Shown: piece by piece, positions 17,131 through 24,630 of the stretch
Position numbering within the stretch: the first letter of the stretch is position 1
Layout of the letters: every line of letters starts with the position of its first letter
DNA from: Allobogoriella deserti
GTDB taxonomy: Bacteria; Actinomycetota; Actinomycetes; Actinomycetales; Actinomycetaceae
DNA: 64,000 nt
Direction: 5' to 3'
NCBI RefSeq assembly: GCF_042680605.1
Contig: NZ_JBHUEE010000006.1
Location: forward strand, 222,763-286,762
Made by a program: the position numbers and the translations under genes
Notes under the pieces: generated by a model
Database searches by the model: none
Told to the model about the DNA's origin: nothing
What the model saw: the letters and a program-made list of their open reading frames with translations, nothing else

Positions 17131-17751
17131 ATGGCAGATGACAACGAGCACCCCACGTTCACCGAACGGATGCGGGACGACCTCGCGCACCGCCGCATCC
17201 TCGTCCTCGACGGCGTCCTCGAGGACGACAACGGCACGCAGTTGATGACCCGGCTGCTCACCTTGGCCGCCGACGACCCGAAGACCGACATCTCCCTGTG
17301 GATCCATTCCCCGGGTGGTTCGGTGCCGGCCATGCTCGCCCTCCGGGACCTCATGCGCACCGTGCCGTGCGACGTCACGACGGTCGCCATGGGCCTGGCG
17401 TGCAGCGCGGGCCAGTTTCTTCTGTCCGCGGGCACGCCGGGCAAGCGGTACGCCCTCGAGCATGCCAAGGTCCTCATGCACCAGGGTTCGTCCGGTATCG
17501 GCGGTTCGGCGGCCGAGGTCGAGCTGCAGGCCGACGACCTGCGTCAGACCCGGGACACCGTGCTCGGGCTCATCGCCGAGGACACCGGCCAGCCCCTGGA
17601 GAAGGTCTTCGAGGACTCGCTCCACGACCACTGGTACACGGCAGAGGAAGCCCGCGCGTACGGGTTCGTCGACCACGTCGCCCCCGGCTTCGCCGACCTC
17701 ATGCCCCCCACCCGCAAGCACCCCGTCGGCCTGGGAGCGAACCCGTCATGA
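17131..17751 (+). CDS. clpP: ClpP-type protease subunit with intact catalytic triad
   Basis: 206 residues; ATG 17131 lies 6 bases after CAGGCT. The Clp protease fold is clear: FTERMRDDLAHRRILVLDG at the start and WIHSPGGSVPAML as the oxyanion-hole strand. The catalytic Ser92 is in GLACSAGQFLLSAG, His117 in LMHQGSSG and Asp162 in FEDSLHDHWY. It would form a heptameric ring and degrade proteins fed by a Clp ATPase, none of which is encoded nearby. It overlaps the next clpP by four bases, so the two are made together. This is likely an accessory pair (clpP3/clpP4-like), not the housekeeping clpP1P2, which usually lies before clpX. Confidence 0.92.
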   Translation: MADDNEHPTFTERMRDDLAHRRILVLDGVLEDDNGTQLMTRLLTLAADDPKTDISLWIHSPGGSVPAMLALRDLMRTVPCDVTTVAMGLACSAGQFLLSAGTPGKRYALEHAKVLMHQGSSGIGGSAAEVELQADDLRQTRDTVLGLIAEDTGQPLEKVFEDSLHDHWYTAEEARAYGFVDHVAPGFADLMPPTRKHPVGLGANPS

Positions 17752-18353
17752 GCAGCTACACCATCCCCAACGTCATCGCCCAGAGCCCGCGCGGGGAGCG
17801 GATCCTCGACGTCTACTCCCAGCTGCTGTCCGAGCGGATCATCTACCTCGGCACGGCGATCGACGCCGGCGTCGCCAACACCGTCATCGCCCAGCTGCTC
17901 AACCTCGAGTCACTGTCCACCGACATCCCGATCAACCTCTACATCAACTGCGAGGGCGGCGACCCGGCGGCCATGCTGGCCGTCTACGACACGATGCAGT
18001 ACGTGCGTGCGCCGGTGGCCACCACGTGCGTCGGCCAGGCGTTCGCCGCCGGCGCGGTGCTGCTCGCCGGAGGTGAGCCGGGTCAGCGCGCGATGCTCCC
18101 ACACACCCGGATCGTGCTGCACCAGCCGGCTGTGCGGGGTCAGGGTGCAATTCCGGACCTCATCCTGCATGCGGACGAACTCGTGCGCGTGCGTGGCGAG
18201 ATCGAGGAGGTGCTCTCCGCACACACCGGGCAGAGCGTGGAGACGCTGCGTCGTGACACCGATCGTGACCGGGTCTTCACGGCTCGGGCCGCGCTGGAGT
18301 ACGGCCTGGTCGACACCGTGCTCGATCGCCGTCCGGTCTCGCGTGCCGCCTGA
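17748..18353 (+). CDS. clpP: ClpP-like subunit lacking the catalytic serine
   Basis: 201 residues. It aligns well with ordinary ClpP (PRGERILDVYSQLLSERIIYLG, LAVYDTMQYVRAPV, HTGQSVETLRRDTDRDR, ALEYGLVDTVLDRR). The nucleophile position is altered: GQAASMG of E. coli reads GQAFAAG, placing Ala100 where Ser belongs. His125 and Asp170 of the triad remain. The oxyanion segment is also changed (CEGGD instead of SPGGS). It should therefore be proteolytically silent and act as a structural or gating ring, like cyanobacterial ClpR. Translationally coupled to the active subunit upstream. Confidence 0.9.
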   Translation: MSSYTIPNVIAQSPRGERILDVYSQLLSERIIYLGTAIDAGVANTVIAQLLNLESLSTDIPINLYINCEGGDPAAMLAVYDTMQYVRAPVATTCVGQAFAAGAVLLAGGEPGQRAMLPHTRIVLHQPAVRGQGAIPDLILHADELVRVRGEIEEVLSAHTGQSVETLRRDTDRDRVFTARAALEYGLVDTVLDRRPVSRAA

Positions 18354-18399
18354 GCCCGCCCGTCCAGCGCGAGGAGCGCGGCACGGCCCTGGCGAGGTG

Positions 18400-18999
18400 T
18401 CAGCGGAAAGGGCGCCCGAACTCGAGGTGCGCGGCGCGCAACAACTGGACCAGCTCGCGTGGTCTGCCGTACATCCGCGGCAGATGAATCTCGGCGGCAT
18501 CACCGCCGGCGATCCGGCCCATGCTTGCCACCCGGCGAGTGGCCTCACGGTCGTGCAGCCGGTAGGCGACCACCCGGAAGCCTTTGAACGGCGGCCGCAT
18601 CACCGGTGACCGGCTGAGGAAGACGTCCCTGACCTGGGGCCACGGCACGCGGCCGATGACGTCCCAACGGTCGGGGACGCTCCACCGTCCGCCGCGTCGC
18701 CGCTCGACGCGGAGCTCCGTAGGCGTCAGCACGAGGCGCTGCGGCCGACGCCGCATCCTGATGAGGATCCACGCCGCGGCGAGGCCGAAACTCACCAGGA
18801 GCAGCGCGATGGGCACTGCCCCGACGGTGGCGGCACCTCCGCCATCGCGCTGTGCCACGGCGACGAGCAGGAGCACGCCGCACCCGGCGAACACGGAGGC
18901 ACCGATCACCTCGATGAGCACATGACGTGCCCGTGCCCCGCGAGCGACCGTTCCACCGGCGCGCAAGGTGCTGAGGTCGTCGTCGACGGAACGTGGCAC
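18400..18999 (-). CDS. Membrane protein with PH-like (YcxB/DUF-type) C-terminal domain, function unknown
   Basis: 199 residues from GTG 18999, which follows TAGGCT by 6 bases (leaderless). Two membrane spans lie near residues 27-50 and 58-80 (VIGASVFAGCGVLLLVAV; VPIALLLVSFGLAAAWIL). After them the soluble part, LVLTPTELRVERRRGGRW and WDVIGRVPWPQVRDVFL, resembles bacterial PH-fold domains of membrane proteins. It is convergent with the clpP pair and lies between it and the PopR-like gene. I do not recognise a specific function. Confidence 0.7.
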   Translation of the reverse strand: MPRSVDDDLSTLRAGGTVARGARARHVLIEVIGASVFAGCGVLLLVAVAQRDGGGAATVGAVPIALLLVSFGLAAAWILIRMRRRPQRLVLTPTELRVERRRGGRWSVPDRWDVIGRVPWPQVRDVFLSRSPVMRPPFKGFRVVAYRLHDREATRRVASMGRIAGGDAAEIHLPRMYGRPRELVQLLRAAHLEFGRPFR

Positions 19000-19035
19000 G
19001 GGCTCAGCCTATGGCCGGGCGCACGAACCAGGCCG

Positions 19036-19716
19036 TCACGATTGCCGGCCCGATTCCAGTGAGCCGGCGATGCGTTGCTGGAGCGCCTCGGTCGCGGCGT
19101 CCGGGAGCACGATCAGCCCCTCGAGCTCGCGGGTGGCCTGACGGTAAGCGGTCTGGCGTTCCGACTGGCTGGCCGCAGAGTCCTCGGCCATCGCCAGCAG
19201 CCGCTTCGCGCGCTCGAGTGCCGCCCGCTCCTCCGTGGAGAAGTCCGAGGCCCGCCGGCGCTTGGCCTCCGCCTCGGCGACGTCGAACCGGACCTGGAAC
19301 TCGCGGACGGCCTCGCGGTACCGAGCGAGCTTGTGCGGGTCGCGAAGTTCGTCGACGTCGTCGGGTCGCAGCCCGTCGGCGTCACGCTTGGCGCGGTGGA
19401 AGTCGACGGTGACCTGCTCGCGCATGTCGGTCATCACGGGGTACTCGAGGACCTTGATGGTGTCGAGTTCGTAGTCGAGCCACCGCTTGGTGGTGTCCTC
19501 GTGCTCGGCGATCACGCGGTCGATCTCGGCGGTGGTGGCCTCTGCGGCCTCGGTGGCGGCGACCTTGTCCGCGTGCTTGAGCCGGTACAGCTCGATCTTG
19601 TCCCGGCGTCGTCGCTCGTCCCAGCGCTGGGCACCCTTGAGCCAGCCACCGACGATTCCCGCCATCGGGAAGATCAGCCACCAGTAGCTGAAGGCGTGCT
19701 GCCAGAACTCACTCAC
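19036..19716 (-). CDS. Single-span membrane protein with long coiled-coil tail, function unknown
   Basis: 226 residues from GTG 19716, 6 bases after TACGCT (leaderless). One membrane span near residues 9-25 (YWWLIFPMAGIVGGWLKG) is followed by a charged, mostly helical tail rich in Ala, Arg and Glu; WDERRRRDKIELYRLKHADK begins a likely coiled coil. No catalytic motif is visible. Similar proteins accompany PspC/phage-shock-like or envelope-stress genes in actinomycetes, but I cannot assign one. It lies 58 bases downstream of the PopR-like gene and could share its transcript or have its own promoter. Confidence 0.7.
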   Translation of the reverse strand: MSEFWQHAFSYWWLIFPMAGIVGGWLKGAQRWDERRRRDKIELYRLKHADKVAATEAAEATTAEIDRVIAEHEDTTKRWLDYELDTIKVLEYPVMTDMREQVTVDFHRAKRDADGLRPDDVDELRDPHKLARYREAVREFQVRFDVAEAEAKRRRASDFSTEERAALERAKRLLAMAEDSAASQSERQTAYRQATRELEGLIVLPDAATEALQQRIAGSLESGRQS

Positions 19717-19774
19717 CCGAGAAGCGTAGACGCGCCCGGTGCGTCCGGGGCAGTGATGAATGTCAGAGAAGGCC

Positions 19775-20161
19775 TCACCCGACGAGGGCGAGCACCTGAC
19801 CGTCGCCGGCCGAGCGCCGCGCCGGGGCCGCGACGTCGCGGGCACCGGCCGCGCCGTGCAGCTCGAGGGTCACGTCGGCCGTCAGATCCATCAGTGTGGT
19901 GTCGAGCGCGCGCGCGACCGCCGCGATCATCTCGCTCGAGGGCTCCTTGCGGCCGCGCTCGATCTCCGAGAGGTACTGCGGCGACATGCCGGCGGCCTCG
20001 GCGAGATCGGTCAGCGTCCTGCCCACCGCCCGGCGTCGTCGCCTGATCTGTCCGCCGAGGAGCTCGCGCCAGAGCGGCTCGCGCCGGTCGGTCCGGCGGC
20101 CCGGGACGTCGCTGCCGCCGGCACGACGCCGGACCTCGCCGATGCGGGTGATCTCGCCCAT
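19775..20161 (-). CDS. PopR/ClgR-like XRE-family regulator
   Basis: 128 residues from ATG 20161; TTGAGT 6 bases upstream suggests a leaderless start. The helix-turn-helix spans ~38-95: LLGGQIRRRRRAVGRTLTDL, then AGMSPQYLSEIERGRKEPSS, closely matching the SLGYLSEIERGQKEPSS stretch of ClgR/PopR, the activators of clp genes in Streptomyces and relatives. Those are themselves degraded by Clp via C-terminal alanines; this one ends VLALVG instead. A PopR-like box lies 49 bases before its start, as for clpP. Its likely job is activating the clpP pair and itself. Confidence 0.78.
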   Translation of the reverse strand: MGEITRIGEVRRRAGGSDVPGRRTDRREPLWRELLGGQIRRRRRAVGRTLTDLAEAAGMSPQYLSEIERGRKEPSSEMIAAVARALDTTLMDLTADVTLELHGAAGARDVAAPARRSAGDGQVLALVG

Positions 20162-20201
20162 GTGAGCACTCAACCATCGCGGGGGCGGGGCCGTCAGCGG
20201 C

Positions 20202-20218
20202 TTCTGCTCACAGCAGAC
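20202..20218 (-). promoter_or_regulatory. PopR-like box upstream of the PopR-like gene
   Basis: TTCTGC-N5-GCAGA (20202-20217) matches TTCTGCC-N3-GGCAGAA at 11 of 14 positions. Its centre (20210) is 49 bases from the regulator start at 20161, the same distance as between the nearer clpP box and the clpP start. This repeated geometry supports autoregulation. Confidence 0.55.
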
Positions 20219-20257
20219 GAGCGGTCCCGTCCACCCACGCAGCTCAGGGCCGCATCG

Positions 20258-20899
20258 TCAGTCGTCGGGGACCTCGGCGCCGGAGAAGAAGGCGATCGTG
20301 CGGTCCGCGCGCTCGCGGGCGATCGGCTCCTCGGTGCCGCCCGCGACGTCGGCGGCGTACCACCCGTCGCCGCTGCGACGGACGAACTCCAGACCCTCCG
20401 GTGAGGCGCCCCATGCGTCCTCGTCGAACTCGCCACGACCCCCGCCGGTGGTCAGGTGCAGGTTCAGCCCCATGAGCGCCAGGTCCCAGCCGATGCCCAC
20501 GGCCCCGGGACCGAAGGTCTTCCAGTGCTCGTCCTCGGGGGCGATGTGCTCGAGCGTGAGGCGGGTACGGTCCGCACCCTGCGGGTCCACCGTCAGCTCG
20601 ATCCAGCTCATCCCGCCGCCGAACTCCCAGGTGGCGCTGAACCGGTGCGGCGGCTCGCAGGACTCGATGGTGCCGCCGGCGTTGTTCTCCACCTGGTAGC
20701 GCCCGCCCAGGCGGAGCTCGCCGGAGACGGGCGCGAACCAGCGCGGCAGTCGCTCGGGATCGGTGACGGCCTCCCAGACATCCTCAACCGTCGCGGGATA
20801 GGTGGTGGCCAGGGTAACGGTGCGGGACTGGCCCGCCTCGATCGTGCGGTCGCCGACCGTGCGGTCGACGGCGGCGATCCGGGTGCTGACATCGATCAT
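20258..20899 (-). CDS. SRPBCC-domain protein (activator-of-Hsp90-like)
   Basis: 213 residues from ATG 20899 with GGGAGAAG just before. The fold signature is TLATTYPATVEDVWEAVTDPERLPRWFAP, then LGGRYQVENNAGGTIE and WIELTVDPQGADRTRLTLEHI. Proteins of this type bind hydrophobic ligands; the target is unknown. The C-terminal extension (FDEDAWGASPEGLEFV onward) is common in actinomycete members. It is divergent from a GNAT gene across an AT-rich 76-bp gap. Confidence 0.83.
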   Translation of the reverse strand: MIDVSTRIAAVDRTVGDRTIEAGQSRTVTLATTYPATVEDVWEAVTDPERLPRWFAPVSGELRLGGRYQVENNAGGTIESCEPPHRFSATWEFGGGMSWIELTVDPQGADRTRLTLEHIAPEDEHWKTFGPGAVGIGWDLALMGLNLHLTTGGGRGEFDEDAWGASPEGLEFVRRSGDGWYAADVAGGTEEPIARERADRTIAFFSGAEVPDD

Positions 20900-20929
20900 G
20901 GCTTCTCCCTGGCTCCGGCGTCGGACAAA

Positions 20930-20969
20930 ATATAGGTGCAAACTTATAAAACGGCAAGATGTCTAAGCT
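20930..20969. promoter_or_regulatory. AT-rich divergent promoter; TAAGCT before the GNAT gene
   Basis: The gap 20900-20975 is unusually AT-rich. TAAGCT (20964-20969) lies 6 bases before GTG 20976, giving a leaderless start. The near-symmetric TATAGGTGCAAACTTATA (20931-20948) could be an operator or the -10/-35 of the divergent SRPBCC gene. Confidence 0.45.
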
Positions 20970-20975
20970 CTCCCT

Positions 20976-21473
20976 GTGACACCCGGGACCAGGATCCGCC
21001 CGATGACGGAGGCCGACTGGCCGGCGGTGTGGCCGTTCTTCGATCAGATCGTCCGCGAGGGGGAGACGTACGCCTACCCGGCCGACCTCACGGCCGACCA
21101 GGCGTGGTCGCTGTGGTCCGCACCCGCTCCCGGGCAGACCGTCGTCTACGACGACGGCGCGGTCCTCGGCAGTGCCATGATGGGGCCGAACCGCCCCGGC
21201 CGAGGCAGCCACGTGGGTACGGCGTCGTTCATGGTCTCCCCCGAGGCGCGCGGGCGCGGCGTCGGCCGGGCGCTCGCCGACTACGTGATCGCCTGGCACC
21301 GCGAGGCGGGCTACCGAGCGATCCAGTTCAACGCCGTCGTCGAGACGAACACGTCGGCCGTCAGGCTGTGGCAGTCGCTCGGATTCGCGATCGTCGGAAC
21401 GGTGCCTGAGGCCTTCGACTCGCGCACGCACGGACTCGTCGGGCTGCACGTCATGCACAAGCGGCTGCGCTGA
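20976..21473 (+). CDS. GNAT-family N-acetyltransferase
   Basis: 165 residues, GTG start 6 bases after TAAGCT. The acetyl-CoA pyrophosphate loop is in SPEARGRGVGRALADYVI, preceded by GTASFMV and followed by FNAVVETNTSAVRLWQSLGF, the usual motif B. Layout resembles phosphinothricin- or aminoglycoside-type small acetyltransferases. Substrate unknown. It is convergent with the GrpB-family gene 18 bases downstream. Confidence 0.86.
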   Translation: MTPGTRIRPMTEADWPAVWPFFDQIVREGETYAYPADLTADQAWSLWSAPAPGQTVVYDDGAVLGSAMMGPNRPGRGSHVGTASFMVSPEARGRGVGRALADYVIAWHREAGYRAIQFNAVVETNTSAVRLWQSLGFAIVGTVPEAFDSRTHGLVGLHVMHKRLR

Positions 21474-21491
21474 GCGGCGGCCGGGCCGGCC

Positions 21492-22097
21492 CTACGCGAG
21501 CAGCCCGGCCGCGACGAACGCGCGGTGGTAGATCGCGCGGATCACCTGCTGCTTGCGGGCGTTGTACTGCATGACATGCTCACCCCCGGCGTTGGCGGCC
21601 TCCGCCGCAGTGAGTTTGGCGTCCCGGTACAACTCCCGGTCCTGCGGCTGCGTACGCAGCCAGTCGCGGAAGATCCGGTGCCGCGCCACCTCGGCACAAT
21701 CGGGGGAGAACACGTGGATGTTCGCGGCAGGGTCGGAGGCGGTCAGGCACCGATGGCCGTACCACCACGGCTCGCGGATCTGCAGCGAGAACCCGGCCGC
21801 CTCGAGCGGGGGGAGCCAGGCATCCTCGTCGGCGGAGTCGGGGACGGTGAGGTCGACGTCGATGATCGGCTTGGCGGGAAGTCCCGGCACCGAGGTCGAT
21901 CCCACGTGCTCGACGGCGAGCGCCGTCGCACCGAGCGCCCCGCGCAGCCGGGAGGCCAGCTGCTCGAAGCTGTTCGGCCAGGTCGGGTCGTAGTCGACGA
22001 CGGCGATCTCGCGCTGCGGTCCCTTGTCCACCCACGGGCTGGATCCCGGGGGTGGGGGAGTGTCGTCGAACGTGACGATGTCTGCCGCAGTGAGCAT
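21492..22097 (-). CDS. GrpB-family nucleotidyltransferase-like protein
   Basis: 201 residues. The family signature VEHVGSTSVPGLPAKPIID with IDVDLTV sits near residues 63-85, followed by WYGHRCLTASDPAANIHVFS and a C-terminal helical part (KQQVIRAIYHRAF). GrpB proteins have a nucleotidyltransferase fold and were once linked to dephospho-CoA kinase, but their reaction is unproven. TACGGT lies 7 bases before ATG 22097, so the mRNA is probably leaderless. Divergent from the tandem GNAT gene. Confidence 0.85.
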   Translation of the reverse strand: MLTAADIVTFDDTPPPPGSSPWVDKGPQREIAVVDYDPTWPNSFEQLASRLRGALGATALAVEHVGSTSVPGLPAKPIIDVDLTVPDSADEDAWLPPLEAAGFSLQIREPWWYGHRCLTASDPAANIHVFSPDCAEVARHRIFRDWLRTQPQDRELYRDAKLTAAEAANAGGEHVMQYNARKQQVIRAIYHRAFVAAGLLA

Positions 22098-22179
22098 GAC
22101 GCAGACCGTAGAACGCGAGTCGGTGCCGCGGAAGGGACATCGGTGCGGTGTCGTCTCGCCCGCTCGCTACCGTGGCGCT

Positions 22180-23208
22180 ATGCCGACCCCGCTGAGCGAG
22201 CGTGCCGCCGCGCCCGAAACCGTCCATGAGCCGACCCATCCCGAGGTCACCTGGCGCGCCGCGACCGCGGCCGACGTCGAGACGGTCCTGGCGCTCTACC
22301 GCGCGGCGGGAGCCGTCGACCACCCGTACTTCGTCGTGCCGCGGCACGAGGTGACCGGGAAGTTCTCCAGCTCCACCGTCGACCCTGCGCGCGACACGAT
22401 GATGGCCATCACGCCGTCCGGTGACGTGGTGGCCGCCGGCTCGGCCACGCTCGGTGCGGGCCGGGCAACCGAGGTCCAGACGTTCATCGCCGGCACCGTC
22501 CACCCCAACTGGCGGGGACGTGGGCTCGGGCGCGAGCTTGCCCGATGGCAGGTCGACCGGGCGCGCCAGCAGCTGGCCGGCGTCGACTCGGACCTGCCGG
22601 GCTCGATCGGCAACTTCACCGAGGACCATCAGGACGACGTCCTCGCGCTCATGGCCCGGTTCGGTCTGCAGACCCGGCGCTACTTCACCGAGATGGAGTG
22701 GCACGGGGGCCACGTTCCAGATGTCGCCGTGCCGGACGACGTGCGGATCGTGCCCTTCACCCGCGAGCTGTCCGAGGCGACCCGGCATGCCCGTAACGAC
22801 GCCTTCCGCGACCACTGGGGCAGCCAACCCACCCACGAGGAGCGCTGGTCACAGAACCTCGTCGACAACGAGCACTTCCGGCCCGATCTCTCCCGGGTGG
22901 TCGTCGAGAAGGCGGCCGGCGGGCCGCGGGTGCTCGCCTTCGCGATGGCCTCAGTGGACGAGGAGAACTGGGCGGTGCGCGGTTGGCGCGTCGCCTACGT
23001 CGACCTCATCGGTGTGCGCCGGGAACGTCGAGGGCAGCGGCTCGCCCCGGCGGTCATGGCCGCGCAGATGCGTGCCGTCCGCGACGCCGGGCTCGACGGC
23101 ACCATCCTCGACGTCGACACCGAGAACCCGACGGGCGCGCTCGGCCTCTACGAGCGGATGGGCTACACGCCGGCGCACCGCGGGCGGGCGCTTCTGCTGG
23201 AGATCTGA
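22180..23208 (+). CDS. Tandem GNAT acetyltransferase (mycothiol-synthase-like architecture)
   Basis: 342 residues from ATG 22180, 6 bases after TACCGT. Two GNAT domains: the first has GTVHPNWRGRGLGRELARWQ (~110), the second VDLIGVRRERRGQRLAPAVM and DVDTENPTGALGLYERMGY (~280-330). Two-domain layout recalls MshD, but the MshD-specific core cannot be confirmed by eye and this gene is not near other mycothiol genes. Probably one active and one degenerate acetyl-CoA site. Substrate unknown. Confidence 0.83.
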   Translation: MPTPLSERAAAPETVHEPTHPEVTWRAATAADVETVLALYRAAGAVDHPYFVVPRHEVTGKFSSSTVDPARDTMMAITPSGDVVAAGSATLGAGRATEVQTFIAGTVHPNWRGRGLGRELARWQVDRARQQLAGVDSDLPGSIGNFTEDHQDDVLALMARFGLQTRRYFTEMEWHGGHVPDVAVPDDVRIVPFTRELSEATRHARNDAFRDHWGSQPTHEERWSQNLVDNEHFRPDLSRVVVEKAAGGPRVLAFAMASVDEENWAVRGWRVAYVDLIGVRRERRGQRLAPAVMAAQMRAVRDAGLDGTILDVDTENPTGALGLYERMGYTPAHRGRALLLEI

Positions 23209-23225
23209 GCGGGTGACCGGCGCCG

Positions 23226-23909
23226 TCAGCTCCTGGTGCCGGGACGTGCCTGAGAAGACTTGCCGGAGCGGCACTGTCCCTGGTGGTGGTCGTTCTCGAT
23301 CCCGGTACGCATAGCGTCCAGGGTGGCCGTCATCATCGGCGTCATGACCCGGTCGAGGAAGCGCTGGACCACCGGCCGCAGGAGTCGGGTGCGGGGGAGG
23401 AACGAGTAGACCCACTCGATCCGCGTGCCGCCGTCGACTCGGTGGAACCGGAACTCGGCGACGCCGTGATCGACGGCGAGGCGTTGCGGACTGGTGAATC
23501 CCCAGATCATGTACCGGAACGTCTCGGCAGTGTCGACGAGGACCTCCTCGGCGAGGTAGTGACCGTCCGAGAAGTGCACCCGACGCCGGTCTCCCTCCCG
23601 GGTACCGGGAGTCCAGTCGCCGACCAGCGCAGTGGTGGCCACGACCGTCGGGAAGTTCTCGAAACGGACGATCTCCTCGAGGCTGCGGCCCGGGGCGTTG
23701 TTCCAGGCGAGGACCTGCTCCGGAGTGGCATGCACGAGCACGTCGTGCCGTGCGCTCGCGTAACCGTGTCGCCGGACCTCCGGGCGCGCGCCGGGATACG
23801 TGGGTGGCTCGGTCGGCGGCTGCAACGCACGAAGCGCGGTCGTCAGCGTCGCGAGCGTCAGCATCGAGACGGCGATAGCCGCGTGGGTGCGGGTCCCGAG
23901 GCAGGCCAT
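23226..23909 (-). CDS. SRPBCC-fold protein with N-terminal membrane/signal segment
   Basis: 227 residues, ATG 23909 with GGAGG 6 bases before. Residues ~10-28 are hydrophobic (AAIAVSMLTLATLTTALRAL), suggesting a signal or anchor. The rest is START-like: HDVLVHATPEQVLAWNNAPG, then FRYMIWGFTSPQRLAV and RIEWVYSFLPRTRLLRPVV. It is divergent from a TetR gene and separated from it by two strong operators, one overlapping its promoter, so it is probably the TetR protein's main target. Confidence 0.8.
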   Translation of the reverse strand: MACLGTRTHAAIAVSMLTLATLTTALRALQPPTEPPTYPGARPEVRRHGYASARHDVLVHATPEQVLAWNNAPGRSLEEIVRFENFPTVVATTALVGDWTPGTREGDRRRVHFSDGHYLAEEVLVDTAETFRYMIWGFTSPQRLAVDHGVAEFRFHRVDGGTRIEWVYSFLPRTRLLRPVVQRFLDRVMTPMMTATLDAMRTGIENDHHQGQCRSGKSSQARPGTRS

Positions 23910-23918
23910 GATCCTCCA

Positions 23919-23974
23919 TCGATGCGCTAGGTTGACGCCGTCAACCTAGCGCATCGAGGTTGACGGCGTCAACC
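23919..23974. promoter_or_regulatory. Two TetR operators, the first inside a 39-bp perfect palindrome
   Basis: GGTTGACGCCGTCAACC (23930-23946) and GGTTGACGGCGTCAACC (23958-23974) are perfect 17-bp dyads with centres 28 bases apart. The first is embedded in a perfect palindrome covering 23919-23957. The second lies 5 bases from TACGAT (23980-23985), the -10 of the leaderless tetR. Occupation of both would shut off both divergent genes. Confidence 0.85.
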
Positions 23975-23991
23975 ATCTCTACGATGAGCGG

Positions 23992-24549
23992 ATGCCGACA
24001 TCGACGCGTGAGGCCCTCGTCGCCGCGGCCACCGACCTGCTCGACGAGGGCGGCCCGGAACGGGTGACCCTCCGGGAGGTCGGGCGGCGGTCCGGGGTGT
24101 CGCACAACGCGCCGTACAAGCACTTCACGGGTAAGCAGGATCTGCTCGCGGCCGTCGCGGCGCGCGAACTCGACGCTTATGCCGAGGCGCTGCGCGCGGG
24201 CGGCCACGACGGCGGGCTCTCCCGCGCCGTCGCCGCCTACGTCACCCGCGCGCTCGCCCATCCCGCCCGCTTCCGGCTCGTCTACGGTCCCTGGCCCGCC
24301 GGCGTCGGACAGCTCGGCGAGGCTGCGGAGCGCGCATGGACGAGCCTGGTCGAGACGGTGAGCGCCGAGCAGCGGGCCGGGTGGCTTCCGGTGACGATCG
24401 GCGCCGTCCGTCTCGCTGACCTCATCCGGTCGACCGTGCACGGCGCCGTCGACCTCGAGCTCGGTGGACACCTGACCAAGCACGAGCACGGTCCGGCGAG
24501 CCCGGTCGAGGTCGTCGAGGATCTGCTCGCCGCCCTCCGCCGCGATTGA
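23992..24549 (+). CDS. TetR/AcrR-family regulator
   Basis: 185 residues. The DNA-binding domain is at the N-terminus: TREALVAAATDLLDEGGPER, then VTLREVGRRSGVSHNAPYKHF, with the TetR hallmark YKHF. The C-terminal ligand domain (VTRALAHPARFRLVYGPWP) resembles the TetR_C type often found in actinomycetes. ATG lies 6 bases after TACGAT. Operators before it match a homodimeric repressor of itself and the divergent SRPBCC gene. A strong hairpin follows the stop. Confidence 0.9.
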   Translation: MPTSTREALVAAATDLLDEGGPERVTLREVGRRSGVSHNAPYKHFTGKQDLLAAVAARELDAYAEALRAGGHDGGLSRAVAAYVTRALAHPARFRLVYGPWPAGVGQLGEAAERAWTSLVETVSAEQRAGWLPVTIGAVRLADLIRSTVHGAVDLELGGHLTKHEHGPASPVEVVEDLLAALRRD

Positions 24550-24572
24550 GTCAGTGCCCGCCTGGGACGAAG

Positions 24573-24618
24573 CAGTGGTGCCCGGGTGAGCGCTTTCTCG
24601 CTCGCCCGGGCACCACTG
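24573..24618. terminator. 46-bp hairpin with 20-base arms after tetR
   Basis: Arms start CAGTGGTGCCCGGG and end CCCGGGCACCACTG around loop CTTTCT, with one arm mismatch that becomes a G-U pair. No T-run follows on either strand. Position between convergent tetR and the DHA2 exporter suggests a bidirectional stop. Confidence 0.6.
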
Positions 24619-24630
24619 ATGCGGGTCGCA

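Noticed and set aside
17131..18353. Housekeeping clpP1P2
   Set aside because: No clpX or tig gene adjoins the pair, one subunit is catalytically dead, and the local regulator is PopR-like rather than the usual context.
22180..23208. Mycothiol synthase mshD
   Set aside because: Tandem GNAT layout fits, but no MshD-specific motif could be confirmed and there is no mycothiol gene context.
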